A DNA stretch of 64,000 nucleotides. Source: Agrococcus sp. ProA11. GTDB taxonomy: Bacteria > Actinomycetota > Actinomycetes > Actinomycetales > Microbacteriaceae. Below are positions 54,201 through 64,000 of the stretch, piece after piece. The position numbers and the translations under genes are program-made. The stretch is from the NCBI RefSeq assembly GCF_039880525.1, contig NZ_CP156989.1, forward strand, positions 248,001 through 312,000. The letters are read 5' to 3'. The notes beneath the pieces are model-generated. The model did not search any database, was not told the DNA's origin, and saw only the letters and a program-made list of their open reading frames with translations. How positions within the stretch are numbered: the stretch's first letter is position 1; each line of letters starts with the position of its first letter.

Positions 54201-55912
54201 CTGCGGCACAGGCGGCTGCGGTCACTGTGCCCGCGGGGCAGCGCGCCATCTACCGCTTCGTGAACGACGACGCACCCGCACTGTCCCTTCCGCTCACCGG
54301 CGGCATCGGCGCCGACACCTACCTCTTCGGTGGCGCCGGTCTCCTCCTGCTCGGGCTGCTCGTCGCCGCATTCCCCCTCCTCCGCACGAGGCTCGGCCCC
54401 AGCCGCACGCTTCCCTCCATGCACATCCCCAGACCCCAGAACACCAATCCCTCTGCATTCATCCAGAAAGGAAGTGCCGTCATGGCATCCACCAAGAAGA
54501 GCCTGACCGCTCGCATCGTCGCCGGCTTCGGCGCCGCCGCGATCGCGACGTTCGCCGTGCTCGGCGGAGCGCTCCCCGCGTCCGCAGCACCCGACAACAT
54601 CAAGATTGACGAGCTCGGCTCGATCACCGTGCACAAGTTCGTCGAGCCCGCGGTCGCGACCGGTCTCGCGAACGACGGCAGTGTCGTCGACACCACGGGA
54701 CTCACAGCGCTCGAGGGCGTCGAGTTCACGGTTGAGCGCGTGACCAACATCGACCTCTCCACGACCGCCGGCTGGATGGCAGCGGAGGCACTGACGCCCG
54801 CGACCACCACCGCCGCGAACCTCGCGCTCGTCGGCGCGGTTGAGACGAACGCAGCTGGCGTCGCCGAGTTCGAAGACCTGCCGATCGGCGTCTACCTCGT
54901 CACCGAGACCGCGACCGGCCCGAACCAGATCGCTGTCAAGGCGGCGCCGTTCCTCGTCAGCGTGCCGCTGCCGCTGAACAACACGTGGCTGTACGACGTC
55001 AACGTCTACCCGAAGAACTCGATCACCTCGATCGACAAGACCGTCGACGACAGCAGCGCCTACGGCTTGGGCGACGAGGTCTCCTGGACCATCACGGCCG
55101 ATGTGCCGGAGGTGGCCACCGCCGCCGACCTTGCGTCGTTCGTCATCTCCGACTCGCTCGACGCACGCCTTGGCTACGTCAGCGCAACGGTCACCGGCAC
55201 CGGGGTCACGCTCGTGCCCGCTGACTACACGCTGGTGCAGGACGGCCAGGACGTGACCGTCACGTTCACCCCGGCGGGTCTCGCGAAGCTCGCAGCCGCG
55301 AACGCAGCATCGATCACGGTCGAGATCGTCACCACGGTGGACGAGATCGTCACGGCCGTCGACGGCCTCGAGAGCGGCATCATCAACAACACGGCGAACC
55401 TGGCGGTCAACGGCGGCAGCTTCGACTCCTCGGTCGTGAGCACCGAGTGGGGCACCATCGCCATCCTCAAGTACGAGGCTCGCGAGGACAGCGACGACAT
55501 GACCGGCGTGCTGCAGGGCGCAGAGTTCCAGGTGTTCGCCTCCGAGGCGGAGGCGCTCGCGCTCACCAACCCGATCGAGGTCGACGGCGAGGACACCTTC
55601 ACCTCCGGAGAGAACGGCATCGCCTTCGTGCCCGGCCTCCGCGCCGACGTGGAGTACTGGATCGTCGAGATCAAGGCGCCGGTCGGCTACGAGGTCTCGC
55701 CCACGCCCATCCCCGCCTACACGGTCACCGCGGGTGACGTCGAGGCGACGACGGTCGACGTCCGGGTGGCGAACTCGCAGGTGCCGGCCTACGCGCTCCC
55801 CGTCACCGGTGGCAGCGGCCAGGCCGCGTTCATGATCGGTGGCGCGGGCCTCCTCCTCGGCGCGCTGGGCTTCATGCTCATCCGCCGCCGCAAGGCTCAG
55901 GCAGACACCTAA
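51254..55912 (+). CDS. Fused reading frame: large LPXTG pilus protein plus major pilin
   Basis: One open frame of 1552 codons holds two complete surface proteins. Part 1 (residues 1-1076) has a signal peptide (about 1-37), a Thr/Pro-rich tract (56-142) and a Trp-rich beta domain (about 150-285). A propeller-like region follows (about 295-535), then several SpaA/DUF11-like Ig segments (about 540-1000), LPLTGG at 1012-1017, a membrane helix and a basic tail. Part 2 begins at Met1077 with its own signal peptide and is the major pilin (54482-55912). No stop codon separates them. Part 1 resembles a tip or accessory pilin. A sequence error or a true stop loss are both possible; see findings. Confidence 0.75.
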   Translation: MFTRTFARRRSLSASIGALVLAVSIGLPLTPVVDAAAAAAAAPVGAAHVGGASQTAAPTPAPTPTPTPTATPTPTAAPTPIATPAPTATPTSPTPAPSPTPAPVPTPAPPAAPTPTATPAPTATAAPAPTATPTPTPTAATRDTAPTVGTMAVNAAEPQVEPPYLFWRVSPAQSGATFEIERRTVTRSWWFGYYWEASSWTGTTTITDCVAVGQCTSTGDLDPDPGEFQITHAGPSHRIPQDTSSIRYEYQVRPAQAPAGTFWESTEWRLSDRSNRPNGIGDVGVFSTGANAAAVCTGGTFYSLSTNGVVNQVGGSSAAVTRFGQFTGIADSNAQMNALGIALGGTAIYAVERPSGSASSIAAVHRYTATAGWQRIPYTGTAVNTGAVLGAVNLADGRYYFGGYTTSGSSTTFRLFAFDPATSSVTSRGSFTTAMSGTSNGDMAFDLQGNLFVVQSFDSGTSRIYTVSAAALAAGGTMPFTASPQFAGMARTNGMAFEGDGSIYLGSSDTVRIYDPSTNSLRSGSITTALSGSGDLASCLAPATLTVRKNVVGRVAASDQFTLSALRGSLALGSVTTSGTADGMQPTQLGPLTALAGQTYTIQETISANAGSYTSSYTCVDSTGATIASGSARSGSVTIPDRSGASVVCTFRNAPLVSSVVVRKVVQGTDGTGEDPGVGWSVTADARATSGSVTSVPGAATQTTDAAGEASWLLRFGSTTSVASIAVSETQQAGHAFVQGSCIVTTIAGATSEIALPNAQGTTLTGIAPGSSVDCTIVNRVLPTTLTLAKSVAFGSADPTSWRLLATGPQGARPGPAGASLTTAEITPGVAYRLTESGGPATYVQTGSWVCTDELGATVAVSSAADVTVTRTGARVTCTVTNQTAMLTLLKVVVNDNGGTIEADGFDLTATPSPFTGLTATTVEGASTVLRANTFEVRPGHAYALSEDMGDYAYLGQSIQRYTGPSTASASELAADANWQTLTAAQAAAVTVPAGQRAIYRFVNDDAPALSLPLTGGIGADTYLFGGAGLLLLGLLVAAFPLLRTRLGPSRTLPSMHIPRPQNTNPSAFIQKGSAVMASTKKSLTARIVAGFGAAAIATFAVLGGALPASAAPDNIKIDELGSITVHKFVEPAVATGLANDGSVVDTTGLTALEGVEFTVERVTNIDLSTTAGWMAAEALTPATTTAANLALVGAVETNAAGVAEFEDLPIGVYLVTETATGPNQIAVKAAPFLVSVPLPLNNTWLYDVNVYPKNSITSIDKTVDDSSAYGLGDEVSWTITADVPEVATAADLASFVISDSLDARLGYVSATVTGTGVTLVPADYTLVQDGQDVTVTFTPAGLAKLAAANAASITVEIVTTVDEIVTAVDGLESGIINNTANLAVNGGSFDSSVVSTEWGTIAILKYEAREDSDDMTGVLQGAEFQVFASEAEALALTNPIEVDGEDTFTSGENGIAFVPGLRADVEYWIVEIKAPVGYEVSPTPIPAYTVTAGDVEATTVDVRVANSQVPAYALPVTGGSGQAAFMIGGAGLLLGALGFMLIRRRKAQADT
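51419..51680 (+). repeat. Thr/Pro-rich coding repeat
   Basis: About 88 codons of mixed ([12 protein letters not shown])n units, made of CCCACGCCGACC-type words, follow the signal peptide of the large pilus protein. Such tracts are flexible spacers and tend to vary in length between strains. Confidence 0.8.
54482..55912 (+). CDS. SpaH/EbpB-type LPXTG major pilin (internal start)
   Basis: Read from its own ATG this is a 476-residue backbone pilin. It has a signal peptide (about 1-38, ending in ASAAP), an N-terminal domain, and the pilin motif [11 protein letters not shown] with the isopeptide Lys at 178. An isopeptide Ig domain follows (about 180-330). A CnaB-like domain carries the E-box VEIKAPVGY (Glu at 396). 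LPVTGG lies at 439-444, then a membrane helix and RRRKAQ. A good GAAAGGAAG ribosome binding site lies upstream, so the pilin can be translated independently of the fused frame. A class C sortase gene follows. Confidence 0.85.
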   Translation: MASTKKSLTARIVAGFGAAAIATFAVLGGALPASAAPDNIKIDELGSITVHKFVEPAVATGLANDGSVVDTTGLTALEGVEFTVERVTNIDLSTTAGWMAAEALTPATTTAANLALVGAVETNAAGVAEFEDLPIGVYLVTETATGPNQIAVKAAPFLVSVPLPLNNTWLYDVNVYPKNSITSIDKTVDDSSAYGLGDEVSWTITADVPEVATAADLASFVISDSLDARLGYVSATVTGTGVTLVPADYTLVQDGQDVTVTFTPAGLAKLAAANAASITVEIVTTVDEIVTAVDGLESGIINNTANLAVNGGSFDSSVVSTEWGTIAILKYEAREDSDDMTGVLQGAEFQVFASEAEALALTNPIEVDGEDTFTSGENGIAFVPGLRADVEYWIVEIKAPVGYEVSPTPIPAYTVTAGDVEATTVDVRVANSQVPAYALPVTGGSGQAAFMIGGAGLLLGALGFMLIRRRKAQADT

Positions 55913-55925
55913 GCCGCATTGACCG

Positions 55926-55962
55926 CCCCGCGGCAGAGGCTCATCCCTCCTCTGTCGCGGGG
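55926..55962 (+). terminator. Intra-operon hairpin between major pilin and sortase
   Basis: A 14-bp stem (55926-55939 with 55949-55962, one wobble pair) and a 9-base loop are followed by a C/T-rich tail. It lies 13 bases after the pilin stop and 31 bases before the sortase GTG, so it could partly terminate transcription and keep the sortase below the pilin. Confidence 0.6.
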
Positions 55963-55993
55963 CTTCCCCTTCCCAGACCAACGAGGAGCCACC

Positions 55994-56950
55994 GTGAGCG
56001 CACTGGTCGCGACCGCACTGGATCGCCCCGCTGCCCTGCCCGCCGCGCGGGCCGGCAGACGCCGCGGCACCGTCTCCTCGTTCATCATCGCCGTCATGAT
56101 CGTCGTCGGCGTGAGCATCCTGCTCTACCCCTCGGCCGCCGGCTGGTTCAGCCAACTCGAGCAGTCGCAGCGCGTCGACGCCTACGCCGAGGTGATGACC
56201 GATCTCGGTCCAGAAGGCCGTGAGCAGGAGCTCGCCGAGGCCGCCGCGTACAACCAGACGCTGTCCGGCGGCGCCCTCATCGACCAGTACGGCCGCACCC
56301 CGCTCTCCGACCAGCGGGCCATCGTCGCCGCCTACGAGGAGCAGCTGAACCTCGGTCCTGCCGACGTCATGGCGCGCATCCGCATCCCCTCGATCGCCGT
56401 CGACCTGCCGATCTATCACGGCACCGACGAGACGACGTTGCGCAAGGGCATCGGCCACCTGCTCGGCTCAGCGATGCCGGTGGGCGGCTCGGGATCGCAC
56501 AGCGTGCTCACCGGCCATCGCGGCCTGCCGGAGTCGGTGCTCTTCAGCGATCTCGACCAGGTCGTGGTCGGCGATCTCTTCGAGCTCGACGTCTACGGTG
56601 AGGTGCTCACCTACGAGGTGCGCGACGTGCAGGTGATCGAGCCCGGCGACACCGACATCCTCACGCCCGCATCCGGGCGCGACCTCGTGAGCCTGGTGAC
56701 CTGCACGCCGCTGGGCGTCAACAGCCACCGCATCATCGTCACGGGCGAGCGCATCCCGACCCCGGCGGCCGACAGCGCCGCAGTGCAGATGCCCGACATC
56801 CCCGGGCCGCCGTGGTGGGCCGTCGGCCTCGCGCTGGGCTTCGCCTTCGCGGCCGCGTACCGCACCGCCACGTCGACGGTTCGCACAGTTCCGGCCGCGC
56901 CCCATGAACCGGTGACGATGCTTGCCACCGCACCCACCATCATCGTCTGA
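55994..56950 (+). CDS. Class C sortase (pilin polymerase)
   Basis: This 318-residue membrane protein has an N-terminal membrane segment (about 30-48). The sortase fold carries a catalytic His (LTGHRG, 175), Cys (LVTCTPLG, 237) and Arg (NSHRIIVTG, 246), and a lid-like TDETTLRKGIGHL region precedes it. A second membrane helix near 272-290 matches class C enzymes. It would link pilin Lys178 to the LPVTG threonine of the next subunit. GAGGAGCC lies close to the GTG start. It is co-directional with the pilins. Confidence 0.92.
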   Translation: MSALVATALDRPAALPAARAGRRRGTVSSFIIAVMIVVGVSILLYPSAAGWFSQLEQSQRVDAYAEVMTDLGPEGREQELAEAAAYNQTLSGGALIDQYGRTPLSDQRAIVAAYEEQLNLGPADVMARIRIPSIAVDLPIYHGTDETTLRKGIGHLLGSAMPVGGSGSHSVLTGHRGLPESVLFSDLDQVVVGDLFELDVYGEVLTYEVRDVQVIEPGDTDILTPASGRDLVSLVTCTPLGVNSHRIIVTGERIPTPAADSAAVQMPDIPGPPWWAVGLALGFAFAAAYRTATSTVRTVPAAPHEPVTMLATAPTIIV

Positions 56951-56966
56951 CGCCTAGCCTGGAGCC

Positions 56967-57605
56967 ATGCCTGCTGACGCCGACGAGCCCCAGCTGCCGG
57001 TCGGCGTCGGGCCATGGCAGGGTCCCTGGCCGGACGACGCGCACTTCGACCCCGAGCTGCTCGAGCACGGCGACCGCCGCAACGTCGTCGACCGCTACCG
57101 CTACTGGCGACTCGAGGCGATCGTCGCCGACCTCGACCTGCACCGCCACGGCTTCCACGTCGCGATCGAGAACTGGCAGCACGACCTGAACATCGGCTCG
57201 ATCGTCCGCACCGCCAACGCCTTCGGCGCCGCCGCCGTGCACATCATCGGCAAGCGCCGCTGGAACCGGCGCGGCGCCATGGTCACCGACCGCTACCAGC
57301 ACATCCGCCACCACGAGACGACGGATGCGTTCACCTCGTGGGCGCGCGACGCCGGCCTCCGGGTCGTGGCCGTCGACAACACCGACGGCAGCGTGCCCGT
57401 GGACGCCGCCGCGCTGCCCGAGCGCTGCGTGCTGCTGTTCGGCCAGGAGGGCCCAGGGCTCACCGACGAGGCGCTCGCCGCTGCCGACGCGCACGTGGCG
57501 ATCCGGCAGTTCGGCTCCACGCGCTCGATCAACGCCGCGGCGGCCGCCGCGATCGTGATGCACGAGTGGGTGCGGGAGCACGCGCCCGCGACGCGTGCCG
57601 GGTAG
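56967..57605 (+). CDS. TrmH/SpoU-family RNA methyltransferase
   Basis: This 212-residue SPOUT methyltransferase has the motifs ENWQHDLNIGSIVRTANAFGAAAVHIIG (motif 1), LFGQEGPGLTDEAL (motif 2) and QFGSTRSINAAAAAAIVMHEW (motif 3), which together form the SAM-binding trefoil knot. It probably 2'-O-methylates tRNA or rRNA. A GGAGCC site precedes the ATG, 16 bases after the sortase stop, but the functions are unrelated. The short N-terminal part resembles actinobacterial TrmH relatives. Confidence 0.92.
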   Translation: MPADADEPQLPVGVGPWQGPWPDDAHFDPELLEHGDRRNVVDRYRYWRLEAIVADLDLHRHGFHVAIENWQHDLNIGSIVRTANAFGAAAVHIIGKRRWNRRGAMVTDRYQHIRHHETTDAFTSWARDAGLRVVAVDNTDGSVPVDAAALPERCVLLFGQEGPGLTDEALAAADAHVAIRQFGSTRSINAAAAAAIVMHEWVREHAPATRAG

Positions 57606-57630
57606 TGCGGCGGCGAGCCGCGCGAGGGCC

Positions 57631-58152
57631 TCAGGCGCGGGTGCTGCTGATGTCGGCGCACGCGAGGCACACCGACTCGGGGATCGCGCCGGCGCGCTGC
57701 AGCCGGCCGAAGATCCAGCAGCCGAGGCAGAAGCCGAGCACCGCCTCGAGTCCTGCCGCGACGACGAGCACGCCGAGCAGCACCCAGGCGGTCATCGGCG
57801 CTGCGAGCGTCCAGGCCAGGGCGGCGGCGAGCGAGACGGCGAGCCCGATGCCCTGGGCGAAGCGCTTGGGCGGGCCGGCCACCAGCCGCGGCCGGCCGAG
57901 CCGCGGCGCGATCACGCGCGTCGCCAGCAGGCCGAACGGGGAGTAGCGGGGTCCGCCGGCGACCCGGAGGGCGAAGCCGAGCGCGAGCAGCCAGGCGGCC
58001 CAGCCGGTCCCGGTCGCGAGGATCGCGAGCGTCGAGACGACGACGAGCGCTGCGACGGCGCGCGCGGCCTTCTCGTTCACCGGGTTCGGAAACGAGAGCC
58101 ATCCGCCGGGCGCGGTCTCGCGGGCGAGCAGGGTGGAGGCTTCGACAGTCAT
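57631..58152 (-). CDS. DUF4395 domain-containing membrane protein
   Basis: This 173-residue membrane protein has the DUF4395 pattern: FPNPVNEKAARAVAALVVV, GFALRVAGGPRYSPFGLLATRVIAPRLG, PKRFAQGIGLAVSL and the C-terminal EAVLGFCLGCWIFGRL with a CLGC cysteine pair. A late CLAC pair follows. The cysteine pattern suggests a redox or metal role; the function is unknown. There is no ribosome binding site near the ATG, so leaderless translation is possible. Confidence 0.92.
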   Translation of the reverse strand: MTVEASTLLARETAPGGWLSFPNPVNEKAARAVAALVVVSTLAILATGTGWAAWLLALGFALRVAGGPRYSPFGLLATRVIAPRLGRPRLVAGPPKRFAQGIGLAVSLAAALAWTLAAPMTAWVLLGVLVVAAGLEAVLGFCLGCWIFGRLQRAGAIPESVCLACADISSTRA

Positions 58153-58189
58153 AACGGAGACAGTAGCACCGCTTCTGCCCCATAGAACG

Positions 58190-59025
58190 TCACCTTGTGG
58201 CTCTCGGTGAGGCATCCACGCGGTTCGTCGGTGCCGAGGGCGGCTCTGGCTGGCAGCGCGGGCACCACTGCACCTGCCGGAGCATGCCGTCCTCCTTGCC
58301 GAGCATCGCATCCCGGATCTTCGTGCCGCAGCGCAGGCAGGGCCGCCCGCCCCGCCCGTAGACCCAGGTGCGGCGACCGCTGCGGGTATCGCCCGTGAAC
58401 GTGCGCTCCGTGCGGTCGCGGTTCGCGACCATGAGGCGGCGCGCGAGCGCGACGAGCGGCTCCAGCTCGACCTCCGCCACCGGCGTCACCGGGTGCAGGC
58501 CGCGCAGGAAGCACAGCTCGCCGCGGAAGACGTTGCCGAGCCCCGCGACGGCGCGCTGGTCGAGCAGCGCCACCCCCACGGGGTCGTCCGTCGCCCGCAG
58601 CCGGCGCACGGCCTCCGCGGCCATCGCGGCATCCCACGCAGGATCGAGCAGGTCGGGCCCGAGGTGCGCCACCGCCTCCAGGTCGCGCTCACGGGGCAGC
58701 AGCTCCAGCACCGGCAGGCTCGAGCCGACGATCTCGTGCTCGGCGGTCGTCAGCACCACGCGGATGGTGTGGGTCGCGACGGGCGCGCGCCGACCGGGCT
58801 CGAGCACGTGCCAGAGGCCATCCATGCCGGCGTGCGAGTGGATGGTCCAGCGCTCGCCGCGCATCAGCAGATGCTTCCCGACGCTGCGCACCTCGTCGAT
58901 GCGCTCGCCCGCGAGGTCGGCGGTCGCGAGCGCCGGCACGCGGAAGTCGCTGCGCTCGAGCACCCGACCCCCCAGCACCCGGCCGAGCCGCACCGCGGCC
59001 CGGTGGATCGTGTCGCCCTCGGGCA

Positions 59026-59026
<1 letters not shown>
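58190..59026 (-). CDS. Fpg/Nei-family DNA glycosylase
   Basis: This 278-residue glycosylase begins MPEGDTIHRAAVRL, so Pro2 and Glu3 form the active site. The conserved Lys is in VGKHLLMR, VAGLGNVFRGELCF belongs to the helix-two-turns-helix, and the C-terminal zinc finger has CLRCG..WCPRCQ. The PEGDT start indicates the Nei2-type endonuclease VIII group rather than Fpg (PELPE). It removes oxidised bases with AP-lyase activity. Its ATG overlaps the lhr stop by one base (ATGA), so it is translated after lhr. Confidence 0.94.
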
Positions 59027-63660
<4,634 letters not shown>

Positions 63661-63711
63661 CCGCTCAGTACAGCACAGCGAATCCGAGTGTCGGATGCAT
63701 AGCGGCGCCCG

Positions 63712-64000
63712 TCATCGCAGCCGCTCGATGATCTCCATCGCGCTGCCGGTGCCATCCTCTCGCTCCATCGCGGCGGCCGCGCGCCGCACGTGCTCACGGA
63801 GCCCCAGCGCCTCGTCGATCGCCCGCCCGGCGGCGCGCTCGCTGAGACCGCGGCGGCGCAGCGGCGCGGCTGCGAGTCTGCTGCGGTGCAGGATCCGCGC
63901 CCAGAACGGCTGGTCGGCGAGGAACGGCACCACGATGGAGGGCGCGCCGGCGCGCACCGCCGCATGCACGGTGCCGGCGCCCCCGTGGTGCACCGCCACA
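63712..64000 (-). CDS. UDP-glycosyltransferase (GT1 family), C-terminal part (cut by window)
   Basis: Only the last 96 codons are visible. They begin with VHHGGAGTVHAAVRAGAPSI, the donor-binding signature of GT1/MGT-type glycosyltransferases, followed by VVPFLADQPFWARIL and the terminal helices. The donor is typically a UDP-sugar and the acceptor is unknown. The gene continues to the right of the window. It ends 51 bases upstream of the lhr start. Confidence 0.85.
   Translation of the reverse strand, partial: VAVHHGGAGTVHAAVRAGAPSIVVPFLADQPFWARILHRSRLAAAPLRRRGLSERAAGRAIDEALGLREHVRRAAAAMEREDGTGSAMEIIERLR

Noticed and set aside
52820-56458. A 1212-codon minus-strand frame across the pilus operon
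   Set aside because: It runs over several plus-strand genes with signal peptides and sortase motifs and has no motif of its own.

Overview
The window is GC-rich actinobacterial chromosome. Codon use is strongly G/C at third positions, GTG starts are common, and many neighbouring genes overlap by an ATGA. The gene content fits Microbacteriaceae; an Agrococcus-like member is my inference and was not tested. Family markers include a DinB/mycothiol-type TIGR03086 protein, a deazaflavin (F420)-type nitroreductase, DUF6421, an Lhr helicase with an Nei/Fpg glycosylase, LPXTG surface proteins and a class C sortase. I see no rRNA, tRNA, CRISPR array, prophage or insertion sequence. Both window ends cut genes: a methyltransferase at the left and a glycosyltransferase at the right.

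Layout. 1-5.8 kb: methyltransferase tail, a ParDE-type toxin-antitoxin pair, a disulfide flavoprotein reductase, a small membrane protein, a Crp/Fnr regulator, an SDR and a DUF427 protein. 5.8-10.8 kb: a LysR regulator followed by a class III aminotransferase, a semialdehyde dehydrogenase and alanine dehydrogenase, a coherent omega-amino-acid (GABA/beta-alanine-like) catabolic unit. 10.9-16 kb: an autoregulated membrane-protein/XRE pair with a visible promoter-operator, a one-lobe binding lipoprotein coupled to a CDF cation transporter, a DNA alkylation repair protein and an acyl-CoA ligase. 16-21 kb: a 1719-residue LPXTG-anchored phosphoesterase with three lamin-tail-like domains. 21.5-29 kb: an M18 aminopeptidase, then a carbamoylase-type M20 hydrolase, a YtcJ-type amidohydrolase, a PucR-type regulator and an MHS-type transporter. 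29-35 kb: a hydrolase, membrane proteins and a large SDR. 35-38.4 kb: a GntR regulator, a SIS protein and a fused ascorbate-type PTS EIIC-EIIB. 38.4-50 kb: a Ski2-like helicase, redox and stress proteins including Mn catalase, DUF6421, exonuclease III, pyrE and transporters. 51-57 kb: a sortase-assembled pilus locus. 57-64 kb: an SpoU-type methyltransferase, DUF4395, an Fpg/Nei glycosylase, Lhr and a glycosyltransferase end.

Most unusual. (1) In the pilus locus the large tip-like LPXTG protein has no stop codon before the major pilin. Both proteins, including the pilin's own signal peptide and ribosome binding site, lie in one 1552-codon reading frame. (2) At least four families of intergenic palindromic repeats (called A, B, C and D here) sit mostly at gene ends. 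A and C occur together twice. A truncated copy of D lies inside the lhr coding sequence. (3) A binding lipoprotein lacking its second lobe is translationally coupled to a CDF transporter. (4) A GntR-type operator is visible ahead of the PTS operon.
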